A stretch of 64,000 bases of DNA, taken from NCBI RefSeq assembly GCF_000264375.1, contig NZ_AJXW01000003.1, forward strand, positions 1-64,000, given 5' to 3'. Each line of letters starts with the position of its first letter. The first letter of the stretch is position 1. Positions 8,813-18,103 of this stretch are shown piece after piece. Source of the DNA: Rhodanobacter thiooxydans LCS2 (GTDB taxonomy: Bacteria > Pseudomonadota > Gammaproteobacteria > Xanthomonadales > Rhodanobacteraceae). Below the pieces are notes generated by a model. It was given only the letters and a program-made list of their open reading frames with translations, was not told the DNA's origin and did not search any database. The translations under genes and the position numbers were made by a program.

Positions 8813-8826
8813 TTGATCGGTGTCAA
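8813..8826 (+). promoter_or_regulatory. FNR-type box, nar operon promoter
   Basis: TTGATCGGTGTCAA lies 106 bases before narG. TAGGCT at 8849-8854 occupies the predicted -10 position for a box centred at -41.5, giving a start near 8861 and a leader of about 70 bases. The rest of the 292-base gap 8640-8931 holds a short hairpin at 8646-8668 without a T-run and nothing else recognisable. No NarL regulator gene is present in the window. Confidence 0.8.
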
Positions 8827-8931
8827 TTTTACGGCGGCATCGCTCACCTAGGCTCCGTCCATCGGGCTGATGGAAGTGCTGCGCAAGCGCTGCTGACACG
8901 ACGATGCCACCGACTGCCAAGAGGGCTTTGC

Positions 8932-11900
8932 ATGAGTTACTTCCTTGACCGGCTGCAGTTCTTCAAGCGCAGCTCGGAGACGTTTTCGGCAGGCCACGGC
9001 ACCACCCGCACGGACAATCGGGACTGGGAAAACGGCTATCGCGCCCGCTGGCAGCACGACAAGATCGTGCGCTCCACCCACGGCGTGAACTGCACCGGCT
9101 CGTGCAGCTGGAAGATCTACGTCAAGAACGGCCTGGTGACCTGGGAAACCCAGCAGACCGACTACCCGCGCACGCGGCCGGACCTGCCCAACCACGAGCC
9201 GCGCGGCTGCCCGCGCGGGGCCAGCTATTCCTGGTACCTGTACAGCGCCAACCGGCTGAAGTACCCGCTGGTACGCGGCGCGTTGCTGCGCCTGTGGCGC
9301 GAGGCGCGCAAGACGATGGCGCCGGTCGAGGCGTGGGCCAGCATCGTCGGCGACCCGGCCAGCGCGAAGTCGTACAAGAGCAAGCGCGGCATGGGCGGCT
9401 TCGTGCGCGTGCGCTGGGACGAGGCCAACGAGATCATCGCCGCGTCCAACCTGCACACGGTGAAGAAGCACGGCCCCGATCGCGTGATCGGCTTTTCGCC
9501 GATCCCGGCGATGTCGATGATCTCGTACGCCTCGGGCGCGCGCTACCTGTCGCTGCTGGGCGGCGCCTGCCTGTCGTTCTACGACTGGTACTGCGACCTG
9601 CCGCCGTCCTCGCCGCAGGTGTGGGGCGAGCAGACCGACGTGCCCGAATCGGCCGACTGGTACAACAGCCGCTACATCATCGCGTGGGGTTCCAACGTGC
9701 CGCAGACGCGCACGCCCGACGCGCACTTCTTCACCGAGGCCCGCTACAACGGCACCAAGACGGTGGCGATCACGCCCGACTACGCCGAAGTCGCCAAGCT
9801 CACCGACCACTGGCTGCACCCCAAGCAGGGCACCGATGCGGCGCTGGCGTTCGCCTTCGGCCACGTGATCCTGAAGGAGTTCCACGTCGACCATCCGACG
9901 GAGTACTTCATCGACTATTGCCGCCAGTACACCGACATGCCGCTGCTGGTGCGGCTGGAGCGGCGGGCCGACGGCCGCCTGGTGGCGGAGCGTTTCCTGC
10001 GCGCCAGCGACCTTGGCGGCTTGGGCGAATCGAACAACCCCGAGTGGAAGACGCTGGCGCTGGACGAGCACAGCGGCGAGGTCACCGTGCCCAACGGTTC
10101 GGTCGGCTTCCGCTGGGGCGAGCAGGGCAAGTGGAACATCGAGGAAAAGGACAGCCAGGGTCGGGCGACCCGCCTACGGCTGTCGCTCAAGGACGCCAAC
10201 GACGGCATCGAGGCGGTCAGCTTCCCGTACTTCGGCGGCATCGAGCACGATCGCTGGACCGCCTCGAAGTTCGAGGACATCCTCGAGCGCAACGTGCCGG
10301 TGCGCCGCCTGCAGCTGGCCGACGGCAAGCAGTGGGAGGTGGCCACCGTCTACGACCTGCTGCTGGCGCACTACGGCGTCGACCGCGGCTTCGGCGGCGC
10401 CAACGTGGCGTCCGGCTACGACGACAACGTGCCGGGCACGCCGGCGTGGCAGGAGAAGATCACCGGCGTGCCGCGCGCCGAGGTGGTGGAGATCGCTCGC
10501 GAATTCGCCGGCACCGCGGCCAAGACCCGCGGCCGCAGCATGATCATCGTCGGTGCCGGCATGAACCACTGGTTCCACAACGACATGAACTACCGCGGCC
10601 TGATCAACATGCTGATGATGTGCGGCTGCATCGGCCAGACCGGCGGCGGTTGGGCGCACTACGTGGGGCAGGAAAAACTGCGCCCGCAGACCGGCTGGCA
10701 GCCACTGGCATTCGGCCTGGACTGGAGCCGCCCGCCGCGGCAGATGAACGGCACCTCGTTCTTCTACTTCATGTCCGACCAGTGGCGCTACGAAAAGCTG
10801 GAGATGAAGGAAATCCTGTCGCCGCTGGCCGACCCGGCCCGCTTCACCGGCAGCCAGGCCGACCTCAACCTGCAGGCGATCCGCATGGGTTGGCTGCCCA
10901 GCGCGCCGCAGCTGGACCGCAACCCGCTGGAGATCGTCAAGGCTGCCGAACAGGCCGGCCGTTCGCCCTCCGAATACGTGGTCGAGCAGTTGCAGCAGGG
11001 CAAGCTGGACTTCGCCTATGCCGATCCCGATGCGCCGCAGAATTTCCCGCGCGTGCTGTTCATCTGGCGCTCGAACCTGCTCGGCTCCTCCGGCAAGGGC
11101 CATGAATACATGCTGCGCCACCTGCTGGGCACGCGGCACGGCCTGCAGGGCAAGGACCTGGGCGAGCGCGGCGCGGTCAAGCCCGAAGAAGTGGCATGGC
11201 GCGACGAGGCGCCCGAAGGCAAGCTCGACCTGCTGGTGACACTGGATTTCCGCATGTGCACCACCGCGCTGTATTCGGACATCGTGCTGCCGACGGCGAC
11301 CTGGTACGAGAAGAACGACCTCAACACCTCCGACATGCACCCGTTCATCCACCCGCTGTCCAAGGCGGTGGACCCGGCGTGGGAGTCGCGCAGCGACTGG
11401 GACATCTTCAAGGGCATCGCCCGCTCGGTCAGCGACATGGCGCCCGGCGTGCTGGGCGTGGAGAAGGACCTGGTGCTGGTGCCGACCCTGCACGACACGC
11501 CCGGCGAGCTGGCGATGCCGTTCGGCGTCACCGACTGGAAGAAGGGCCAGTGCGAGCCGATTCCCGGCAAGACCATGCCGTCAATCGCCGTGGTCGAACG
11601 CGACTATCCCAACCTGTACAAGAAGTTCACCTCGCTTGGGCCGCTGCTGGACAAGCTCGGCAACGGCGGCAAGGGCATGCAGTGGAACACGCAGGACGAG
11701 GTCGACTTCCTCGGCAAGCTCAACCACACGGTGACCGAGACGGGCGTCAGCCACGGGCGGCCGCGCATCGACACCGCGATCGACGCCTGCGAGGTGGTGC
11801 TGCACCTGGCGCCGGAGACGAACGGCCATGTCGCGGTCAAGGCCTGGGAGTCGCTGGGTAAGTTCACCGGGCGCGAGCACACCCATCTCGCGCGCGGCAA

Positions 11901-12690
11901 GGAACACGAGGCGATCCGCTTCCGCGACATCCAGGCGCAGCCGCGCAAGATCATCTCCTCGCCGATCTGGTCGGGCCTGGAGGACGAGCACGTCAGCTAC
12001 AACGCGTGCTACACCAACGTGCACGAGCTGATCCCGTGGCGCACCGTCAGCGGTCGCCAGCAGTTCTACCAGGACCACGAGTGGATGGTCGCCTTCGGCG
12101 AGGGCTTCATGAGCTACCGCCCGCCGGTCGACACCAAGACCATCGAGCCGCTGCACAACAAGCGCAGCAACGGTCACCGCGAGATCGTGCTGAACTGGAT
12201 CACTCCGCACCAGAAGTGGGGTATCCACAGCACCTACAGCGACAACCTGCTGATGCAGACCCTGTCGCGCGGTGGCCCGATCGTGTGGATCAGCGAGGAC
12301 GACGCGCGCGAGGCCGGCATCGAGGACAACGACTGGATCGAGCTGTTCAACGTCAACGGCGCGATCGCCGCGCGCGCGGTGGTCAGCCAGCGCGTGATGC
12401 CGGGGATGGCGATGATGTACCACGCGCAGGAGCGCATCATCAACGTGCCCGGTTCGGAAATCACCGGCACCCGCGGCGGCATCCACAACTCGGTCACCCG
12501 CGTGGTGCTCAAGCCGACCCACATGATCGGCGGCTATGCGCAACTGGCCTGGGGCTTCAACTACTACGGCACCTGCGGCACCAACCGCGACGAGTTCGTG
12601 ATCGTGCGCAAGATGGACAAGGTCGACTGGCTGGACGGCGAGCCGGGCCCCGCACCCTCCAGGCCGGCGGATGCCAAGGAGGTGGCGTGA
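8932..12690 (+). CDS. narG: Respiratory nitrate reductase alpha subunit
   Basis: Catalytic subunit of membrane-bound nitrate reductase, reducing nitrate to nitrite at a bis-MGD molybdenum centre on the cytoplasmic face. The 1252 residues match full-length NarG. FS0 iron-sulfur ligands are His50, Cys54, Cys58 and Cys93 (HGVNCTGSC, RGCPRG). The molybdenum ligand Asp lies in SFYDWYCDLPPSSPQ near residue 223. Other NarG signatures include GEQTDVPESADWYNS, VPQTRTPDAHFFTE and CGCIGQTGGGWAHYVGQEK. ATG 8932 has GAGGG at 8921-8925. It is the first gene of narGHJI-ppiC-narK1. Confidence 0.98.
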   Translation: MSYFLDRLQFFKRSSETFSAGHGTTRTDNRDWENGYRARWQHDKIVRSTHGVNCTGSCSWKIYVKNGLVTWETQQTDYPRTRPDLPNHEPRGCPRGASYSWYLYSANRLKYPLVRGALLRLWREARKTMAPVEAWASIVGDPASAKSYKSKRGMGGFVRVRWDEANEIIAASNLHTVKKHGPDRVIGFSPIPAMSMISYASGARYLSLLGGACLSFYDWYCDLPPSSPQVWGEQTDVPESADWYNSRYIIAWGSNVPQTRTPDAHFFTEARYNGTKTVAITPDYAEVAKLTDHWLHPKQGTDAALAFAFGHVILKEFHVDHPTEYFIDYCRQYTDMPLLVRLERRADGRLVAERFLRASDLGGLGESNNPEWKTLALDEHSGEVTVPNGSVGFRWGEQGKWNIEEKDSQGRATRLRLSLKDANDGIEAVSFPYFGGIEHDRWTASKFEDILERNVPVRRLQLADGKQWEVATVYDLLLAHYGVDRGFGGANVASGYDDNVPGTPAWQEKITGVPRAEVVEIAREFAGTAAKTRGRSMIIVGAGMNHWFHNDMNYRGLINMLMMCGCIGQTGGGWAHYVGQEKLRPQTGWQPLAFGLDWSRPPRQMNGTSFFYFMSDQWRYEKLEMKEILSPLADPARFTGSQADLNLQAIRMGWLPSAPQLDRNPLEIVKAAEQAGRSPSEYVVEQLQQGKLDFAYADPDAPQNFPRVLFIWRSNLLGSSGKGHEYMLRHLLGTRHGLQGKDLGERGAVKPEEVAWRDEAPEGKLDLLVTLDFRMCTTALYSDIVLPTATWYEKNDLNTSDMHPFIHPLSKAVDPAWESRSDWDIFKGIARSVSDMAPGVLGVEKDLVLVPTLHDTPGELAMPFGVTDWKKGQCEPIPGKTMPSIAVVERDYPNLYKKFTSLGPLLDKLGNGGKGMQWNTQDEVDFLGKLNHTVTETGVSHGRPRIDTAIDACEVVLHLAPETNGHVAVKAWESLGKFTGREHTHLARGKEHEAIRFRDIQAQPRKIISSPIWSGLEDEHVSYNACYTNVHELIPWRTVSGRQQFYQDHEWMVAFGEGFMSYRPPVDTKTIEPLHNKRSNGHREIVLNWITPHQKWGIHSTYSDNLLMQTLSRGGPIVWISEDDAREAGIEDNDWIELFNVNGAIAARAVVSQRVMPGMAMMYHAQERIINVPGSEITGTRGGIHNSVTRVVLKPTHMIGGYAQLAWGFNYYGTCGTNRDEFVIVRKMDKVDWLDGEPGPAPSRPADAKEVA

Positions 12691-14234
12691 TGAAAGTCCG
12701 TGCCCAGATCGCGATGGTACTGAACCTCGACAAGTGCATCGGCTGCCACACCTGCTCGATCACCTGCAAGAACGTGTGGACCAGCCGCGAAGGCGTCGAG
12801 TACGCCTGGTTCAACAACGTCGAGACCAAGCCCGGCATCGGCTACCCGAAGGAGTGGGAGAACCAGGACAAGTGGAACGGCGGCTGGGTGCGCACCGGTG
12901 CCGGCAAGCTGGTGCCGCGCGCCGGCGGCCGCTGGCGCCTGCTGTCGAAGATCTTCGCCAACCCCGACCTGCCGCAGATCGACGACTACTACGAACCGTT
13001 CACCTTCGACTACCAGCACCTGCACCAGGCGCCGGAAGGCCGGCACCAGCCCACCGCGCGCCCGCGTTCGCTGATCAGCGGCGAGCGCATGCAGAAGATC
13101 GAATGGGGGCCGAACTGGGAGGAAATCCTCGGCACCGAATTCGCCAAGCGCGCCAAGGACCGCAACTTCGACAACGTGCAGAAGGAGATCTACAGCGCGT
13201 TCGAGAAGACCTTCATGATGTACCTGCCGCGCCTGTGCGAGCACTGCCTCAACCCGGCGTGCGTGTCGGCGTGCCCCTCCGGCGCGATATACAAGCGCGA
13301 GGAAGACGGCATCGTGCTGATCGACCAGGACAAGTGCCGCGGCTGGCGCATGTGCGTGTCGGCCTGTCCGTACAAGAAGATCTACTACAACTGGAAGAGC
13401 GGCAAGTCGGAAAAGTGCACCTTCTGCTACCCGCGCATCGAGATGGGCGAGCCGACCGTGTGCTCGGAGACCTGCGTCGGGCGCATCCGTTACCTCGGCG
13501 TGATGCTGTACGACGCCGACCGCATCCAGGAAGCCGCATCGGTGCCGGCCGAGAAGGACCTGTACCAGGCGCATCTGGACATCTTCCTCGACCCGTTCGA
13601 TCCGGCGGTGATCGAAGCCGCACGCAAGGAAGGCATCCCCGACAACTGGCTGGAGGCAGCCAAGGGCTCGCCGGTCTACAAGCTGGCGATCGACTGGAAG
13701 CTGGCGCTGCCGCTGCACCCGGAATACCGCACCTTGCCGATGGTGTGGTACGTGCCGCCGCTGTCGCCGATCCAGTCCGCCGCCGAACGCGGCCGCGTGG
13801 GCATGAACGGCGAGCTGCCGGATGTCGCCTCGCTGCGCATCCCGCTGCGTTATCTCGCCAACCTGCTGTCGGCCGGTGACGAGGCACCGGTGGTGCGCGC
13901 GCTGGAGCGGATGATGGCGATGCGCGCGTGGCGCCGCGCGCGCAACGTCGACGGCGTCGAGGATCTGGCCGTGCTGAAGCAGGCCGGTCTGAGCGTGGCG
14001 CAGGCCGAGGACATGTACCGCTACCTCGCCATCGCCAACTACGAGGACCGCTTCGTCATCCCCTCCGGGCACCGCGAATACGCCAACGACGCCTTCGGCG
14101 AGCGTGGCGGCTGCGGCTTCACCTTCGGCAACGGCTGCAGCGGCGACAGCCCGGCTGACCTGTTCAGCGAGCGCAAGATCACCACCTTCACGGTGCAGCC
14201 GGTGCGCAAGGAAAAAGACGAGGTCGCGCCATGA
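12690..14234 (+). CDS. narH: Respiratory nitrate reductase beta subunit
   Basis: Electron-transfer subunit carrying three [4Fe-4S] clusters and one [3Fe-4S] cluster. The 514-residue protein has CIGCHTCSITCKN near the start, CEHCLNPACVSACPSGA, then CRGWRMCVSACPYKK, in which Trp replaces a cysteine as in known [3Fe-4S] sites, and CTFCYPR with CSETCVGR. It is soluble and docks between NarG and NarI. The start overlaps the narG stop by one base (TGATG). The length equals that of E. coli NarH, and the ligand set looks complete. Confidence 0.98.
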   Translation: MKVRAQIAMVLNLDKCIGCHTCSITCKNVWTSREGVEYAWFNNVETKPGIGYPKEWENQDKWNGGWVRTGAGKLVPRAGGRWRLLSKIFANPDLPQIDDYYEPFTFDYQHLHQAPEGRHQPTARPRSLISGERMQKIEWGPNWEEILGTEFAKRAKDRNFDNVQKEIYSAFEKTFMMYLPRLCEHCLNPACVSACPSGAIYKREEDGIVLIDQDKCRGWRMCVSACPYKKIYYNWKSGKSEKCTFCYPRIEMGEPTVCSETCVGRIRYLGVMLYDADRIQEAASVPAEKDLYQAHLDIFLDPFDPAVIEAARKEGIPDNWLEAAKGSPVYKLAIDWKLALPLHPEYRTLPMVWYVPPLSPIQSAAERGRVGMNGELPDVASLRIPLRYLANLLSAGDEAPVVRALERMMAMRAWRRARNVDGVEDLAVLKQAGLSVAQAEDMYRYLAIANYEDRFVIPSGHREYANDAFGERGGCGFTFGNGCSGDSPADLFSERKITTFTVQPVRKEKDEVAP

Positions 14235-14914
14235 GCCTGCTGAAACTGATCGGCGTGCTGCTGGACTACCCCGACGACGAGCTGTGGCGGCACGGCGACG
14301 AACTGCTCGACGCCGCTGCCGACCCGGCGCTGCCGGCGGCGCAGCGGAAGGCATTGACGGGTTTCGTGCAGGGCCTGCTCGATACCGACCCGCTGACCGC
14401 GCAGGACGCGTGGCTGCAGACCTTCGACCGCGGCCGCTCGATGAGCCTGCTGCTGTTCGAGCACATCCATGGCGAATCGCGCGATCGCGGCCAGGCGATG
14501 GTCGACCTGATCGAAGCCTACCGCAAGCAGGGCTTCGAGCTGGCGGCGAAGGAGCTGCCCGATTACCTGCCGCTGCTGCTGGAGTTCCTGGCGCAGCGCC
14601 CGCCAGCCGAGGTGCACGACTGGCTCAGCCACATCAGCCACATCGTCGGCATGCTCGCGGCGCGCGCCGGCGAGCGCGGCAGCCCCAGCCAGGTGCTGTT
14701 CGAGCTTTTGCTGGAGCTGGCCGACGGCAAGGTCGACCTGGCCGTGCTGCGCCAGCGCGCCAGCGAGGAGGCGCGCGACGACACCGTCGAGGCAATGGAT
14801 CGGTTGTGGGAGGAGGAAGCGGTCCGCTTCGGCGCCGAGGCGCCTGACGACAGCTGCCGGCCGAACACGCACCGGCCCTCGCCATCCACTGCCGCCACGC
14901 AGGTGCAGCCATGA
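14231..14914 (+). CDS. narJ: Nitrate reductase assembly chaperone
   Basis: Dedicated cytosolic chaperone for cofactor insertion into NarG and membrane docking; not part of the final enzyme. The 227-residue protein has the NarJ/TorD-type helical sequence with LLDYPDDELW at the N-terminus, SMSLLLFEHIHGESRDRGQAM, LPDYLPLLLEFL and HIVGMLAARAGERGSPY-like segments. The C-terminal 30 residues are low-complexity and Pro/Thr-rich. ATGA overlap with narH, and the stop overlaps the start of narI. Confidence 0.95.
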   Translation: MSLLKLIGVLLDYPDDELWRHGDELLDAAADPALPAAQRKALTGFVQGLLDTDPLTAQDAWLQTFDRGRSMSLLLFEHIHGESRDRGQAMVDLIEAYRKQGFELAAKELPDYLPLLLEFLAQRPPAEVHDWLSHISHIVGMLAARAGERGSPSQVLFELLLELADGKVDLAVLRQRASEEARDDTVEAMDRLWEEEAVRFGAEAPDDSCRPNTHRPSPSTAATQVQP

Positions 14915-15615
14915 ACTATCTCGACCAATTCGCCTTCCAGCTGTACCCGTACATCGCCATGGCGGTGTTCTTCATCGGCAGCTGGGCGCGCTTCGATCGC
15001 GCCATGTACACCTGGCGCACCGGCTCCAGCCAGTTGCTGTCCAGTCGCGGCATGCGCTGGGGCAGCAACCTGTTCCACATCGGCATCCTGATCGTGCTCG
15101 GCGGCCATCTGGTCGGCCTGCTGACGCCGCACGCGGTCTACGAGCTGGTGATCACCGCGCCGCAGAAGCAGTTGCTGGCGATGGTGGTCGGCGGCGTGTT
15201 CGGCGTGATCTGCCTGGCGGGCCTGCTGATCCTGCTGGTGCGCCGGCTGTTCAACCCGCGGGTGCGCGCCACCGGCACCACCGGTGACACCGTGATCCTG
15301 GTGCTGCTGTTGCTGCAGTTGCTGCTCGGTCTGTACTCCATCGTGATTTCCAGCCGCCACATGGACGGCAGCGTGATGATCGCGCTGGCCGAGTGGGCGC
15401 AGCACATCGTCACCTTCCGCTGGGGCGCGGCCAGTTACGTGATCGGCGTGCACTGGATCTACAAGGCGCACATCTTCCTCGGCATGACGCTGTTTCTGGT
15501 GGCGCCGTTCACCCGGCTGGTACACGTGTGGAGCATCCCCGTCAGCTACCTGTGGCGGCCCTACCAGGTGGTGCGCCGGCGCCAGGCGACGTTGCGCTAC
15601 GGAGCGAGGGACTGA
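14911..15615 (+). CDS. narI: Respiratory nitrate reductase gamma subunit
   Basis: Membrane cytochrome b that oxidises quinol and passes electrons to NarH. The 234-residue protein has five hydrophobic helices. Histidines for the two hemes are seen in FHIGILIVLGGHLVG (helix 2) and in the paired sites VIGVHWIYKAHIFLG (helix 5). The C-terminal cytosolic tail WRPYQVVRRR is typical. Start ATG 14911 overlaps narJ by four bases. Confidence 0.96.
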   Translation: MNYLDQFAFQLYPYIAMAVFFIGSWARFDRAMYTWRTGSSQLLSSRGMRWGSNLFHIGILIVLGGHLVGLLTPHAVYELVITAPQKQLLAMVVGGVFGVICLAGLLILLVRRLFNPRVRATGTTGDTVILVLLLLQLLLGLYSIVISSRHMDGSVMIALAEWAQHIVTFRWGAASYVIGVHWIYKAHIFLGMTLFLVAPFTRLVHVWSIPVSYLWRPYQVVRRRQATLRYGARD

Positions 15616-15617
15616 GC

Positions 15618-16529
15618 ATGACGCTGGGCAAAGCCGGTGCGCGAGGCATCCCGCTGACCATCATCGATTCGGCCAAGCCGGTGACGCAGGAAGCGCACGA
15701 GCATCGGCAGGACAGCAAGGGCGATGGCCCGCGCACGCTGGGCCAGCCGGCGCCGTGCTACCTGTTCGTGGCCGAGCAGGCGATCAGTGAAGCCGAGATC
15801 GCGCAGGAGATGCAGCACCATCGTGCGCCGACCCCAGCGCACTCCCGCGCCGCTGCCGCCCGCGCGCTGGTGGTGCGCGAGCTGTTGCGCCGCGAAGTGC
15901 AGCGGCTCGGCCTGGCCGAGCAGGTACCGGCCAGTGGCCAGGAAACCGCGGAGGAGGCCGGCATTCGCGTGCTGCTGGAACGCGAAATCGAGGATCGCGT
16001 GCCTGCGGAAGAGGCTTGCCGGCGCTACTACGAGCAGAACCGCCAGCTGTTCCGCGCGCCCGACCTGATCCGTGTGCGGCACATCCTGCTGGGTGCGGCG
16101 GCCGACGATGTCACTGGCCGCATTCGTGCCCGCGCCGAGGCCGAGCGCCTGATCGCCGAGCTGAAGATCAACCCCGTACTGTTTGCCGATTTCGCGATGC
16201 GCCATTCCGACTGTCCGTCGAAGACGCAGGGCGGCGAACTCGGCTGGCTGCAGAGGGGCCAGGCCACGCCCGAATTCGATCGCCAGGTGTTCCGCCTGCG
16301 CGAGGGCCTGGCGGCGTTTCCGGTTGAATCGCGCTGGGGCTACCACGTGGTCAGCGTCGATGGCATCCAGCCCGGCGCCGAGCAGGCGTTCGACGCGGTC
16401 AGGGAGCGGATTTCCGACTATCTGGAATTGCAGGTGCGCCAACGCGAGCTGCAGATCTACCTGCTCGGCTTGCAGGAGCGTTACCCGGTGCGCGGCCTGG
16501 ATGCGATCGAGGCACTGGCCAGCGCCTGA
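15618..16529 (+). CDS. Parvulin-type peptidylprolyl isomerase in nar operon
   Basis: A 303-residue PpiC/NifM-like prolyl isomerase. The parvulin domain (about residues 150-250) reads IRVRHILL, FADFAMRHSDCPSKTQGGELGWL, TPEFDRQVF and WGYHVVSVDG. The N-terminal half is helical without a clear signal peptide, so a cytosolic place beside NarGHJ is likely. It starts two bases after the narI stop, and similar genes are known to follow narGHJI in several denitrifiers. Probable folding helper for the nitrate reductase, by context rather than by motif. Confidence 0.87.
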   Translation: MTLGKAGARGIPLTIIDSAKPVTQEAHEHRQDSKGDGPRTLGQPAPCYLFVAEQAISEAEIAQEMQHHRAPTPAHSRAAAARALVVRELLRREVQRLGLAEQVPASGQETAEEAGIRVLLEREIEDRVPAEEACRRYYEQNRQLFRAPDLIRVRHILLGAAADDVTGRIRARAEAERLIAELKINPVLFADFAMRHSDCPSKTQGGELGWLQRGQATPEFDRQVFRLREGLAAFPVESRWGYHVVSVDGIQPGAEQAFDAVRERISDYLELQVRQRELQIYLLGLQERYPVRGLDAIEALASA

Positions 16530-16561
16530 TGCGCCGGTCGCACAGCTCCGCAACGACCACA

Positions 16562-16583
16562 GCCGGCCTTCCCGTGGGCCGGC
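16562..16583 (+). terminator. Hairpin between ppiC and narK1
   Basis: GCCGGCC pairs with GGCCGGC around an eight-base loop. A weak T/C tract follows (CTTCAAC). It could attenuate read-through from nar into narK1, but there is no strong U-run, so complete termination is doubtful. Confidence 0.35.
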
Positions 16584-16616
16584 CTTCAACGCCTCACATC
16601 TACCGGATGCACCCGC

Positions 16617-17939
16617 ATGCATGAGCCCAGCATCGTGTCCCGTGGCGAGCAGCAGCGCGCCATGTGGCTAAGCACCTTCGCCTTCACCGTGTGTTTCGCG
16701 GTGTGGACGATATTTTCCATCATCGGCATCCAGATCAAGCAGCAACTCGGCCTCAATGAAACCCGGTTCGGCCTGCTGATCGCCACGCCCATCCTTACCG
16801 GGTCGCTGATCCGCCTTCTGCTCGGCATCTGGGCCGACCAGTACGGCGGCCGTCGCGTGTTCACCGCGGTGATGCTGTGTGCGGCCGTGGCCACCTGGAT
16901 GCTGGGCTACGCGCACACCTACCCGCAGTTCCTGGTCGCCGCGTTGTTCGTCGGCATTGCCGGCGGCGCATTCTCGGTCGGGGTGGCCTACGTGTCGAAG
17001 TGGTTCCCGGCGAGCCGGCAGGGCACGGCGCTGGGTGTCTTCGGCGCGGGCAACGTCGGCGCCGCGGTCACCAAACTGCTGGCGCCGATGGTGATGGTCG
17101 CTGCGGGCTGGATCATGGTCAGCAAGATCTGGGCGATCGCCCTGGCGCTGACCGCCGTGCTGTTCTACCTGTTCAGTCACGAGGATCCCTCGCTGGCGCA
17201 GCGGCGCAAGTCCGGTGCCAGGCCGATGTCGTTCCGCGAACAGATGATGCCGCTGCGCAACCTGCAGGTGTGGCGTTTTTCGCTCTATTACTTCTTCGTC
17301 TTCGGTGGCTTCGTGGCGCTGGCCTTGTGGCTGCCGCACTTCCTGACCGGGGTCTACCAGCTGGATGTGAGGACCGCCGGCATTCTTGCTGCCTTCTATT
17401 CGATTCCGGCCAGCCTGTTCCGCATCGTTGGCGGGGTGCTGTCCGACCGCATCGGCGCGCGCAAGGTAATGTACTGGACCTTCGGCGTCTCCACCATCTG
17501 CACCTTCCTGCTCGCCTATCCGGACACCCACTATGTCGTGAAGGGCATCACGGGCGACATCAACCTGCACCTGGCGATCGGCGTGGTGCCGTTCACGGTG
17601 CTGGTGTTCGTGCTGGGTTTCTTCATGTCGCTGGGCAAGGCGGCGGTGTACAAGCACATCCCGGTCTATTACCCCCAGCACGTCGGCTCGGTGGGCGGCG
17701 TGGTCGGCATGATCGGCGGACTGGGCGGTTTCATCCTGCCGATCGCGTTCGGTGTATTGAACGACGTCGTCGGCGTGTGGACCAGCTGCTTCATGCTGCT
17801 GTTCGTCCTGGCGGCCGCTTCGCTGGCGTGGATGCATTTCGCGATTCGGCGCATGGAACGCCGGCACTTCCCGCAGATCGGCCGCGAGACGGATCTGCCG
17901 GAGGTCATGGATGCCGTGGCTTTGCCGCGGGATCGCTGA
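16617..17939 (+). CDS. narK1: NarK1-type nitrate transporter
   Basis: Major facilitator protein of 440 residues with about 12 membrane helices, of the NarK/NasA branch. Family signatures are FSIIGIQIKQQLGLNETRFGLL near the N-terminus, RLLLGIWADQYGGRRV, and the glycine-rich nitrate signatures GIAGGAFSVGVAYVSKWFP and VGGVVGMIGGLGGFILP. NarK1-type proteins are thought to import nitrate with protons. It is the last gene of the nar operon. The shorter length and missing NarK2-type loop separate it from the convergent gene at 18104-19759. Confidence 0.93.
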   Translation: MHEPSIVSRGEQQRAMWLSTFAFTVCFAVWTIFSIIGIQIKQQLGLNETRFGLLIATPILTGSLIRLLLGIWADQYGGRRVFTAVMLCAAVATWMLGYAHTYPQFLVAALFVGIAGGAFSVGVAYVSKWFPASRQGTALGVFGAGNVGAAVTKLLAPMVMVAAGWIMVSKIWAIALALTAVLFYLFSHEDPSLAQRRKSGARPMSFREQMMPLRNLQVWRFSLYYFFVFGGFVALALWLPHFLTGVYQLDVRTAGILAAFYSIPASLFRIVGGVLSDRIGARKVMYWTFGVSTICTFLLAYPDTHYVVKGITGDINLHLAIGVVPFTVLVFVLGFFMSLGKAAVYKHIPVYYPQHVGSVGGVVGMIGGLGGFILPIAFGVLNDVVGVWTSCFMLLFVLAAASLAWMHFAIRRMERRHFPQIGRETDLPEVMDAVALPRDR

Positions 17940-18068
17940 GCGCGTGGCGACTGCGGGGCGCGCTTGCCCCGGAACCGTGGTGGGTGTCCACGCCGGGTTG
18001 GTGGATAGGCGACCCGGCCGTCGCGTCGAAGGCGCCTGCAGGCGGAGTGCGGCGCAACGCCGGCAAAC

Positions 18069-18097
18069 GCGGCGGACCGCGCCTGCCGGTCCGCCGC
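18069..18097. terminator. Hairpin between convergent narK1 and narK2
   Basis: An 11-base perfect stem (GCGGCGGACCG with CGGTCCGCCGC) and a seven-base loop lie in the 164-base gap between the stops of the two convergent transporter genes. Neither side has a long T-run. Likely a shared bidirectional stop signal. Confidence 0.45.
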
Positions 18098-18103
18098 TTG
18101 CGA

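Noticed and set aside
12564-14354. Long open frames opposite narG, narH and other genes
   Set aside because: They mirror the third-position GC bias of the real genes, with Arg/Ala/His-rich translations and no homology.
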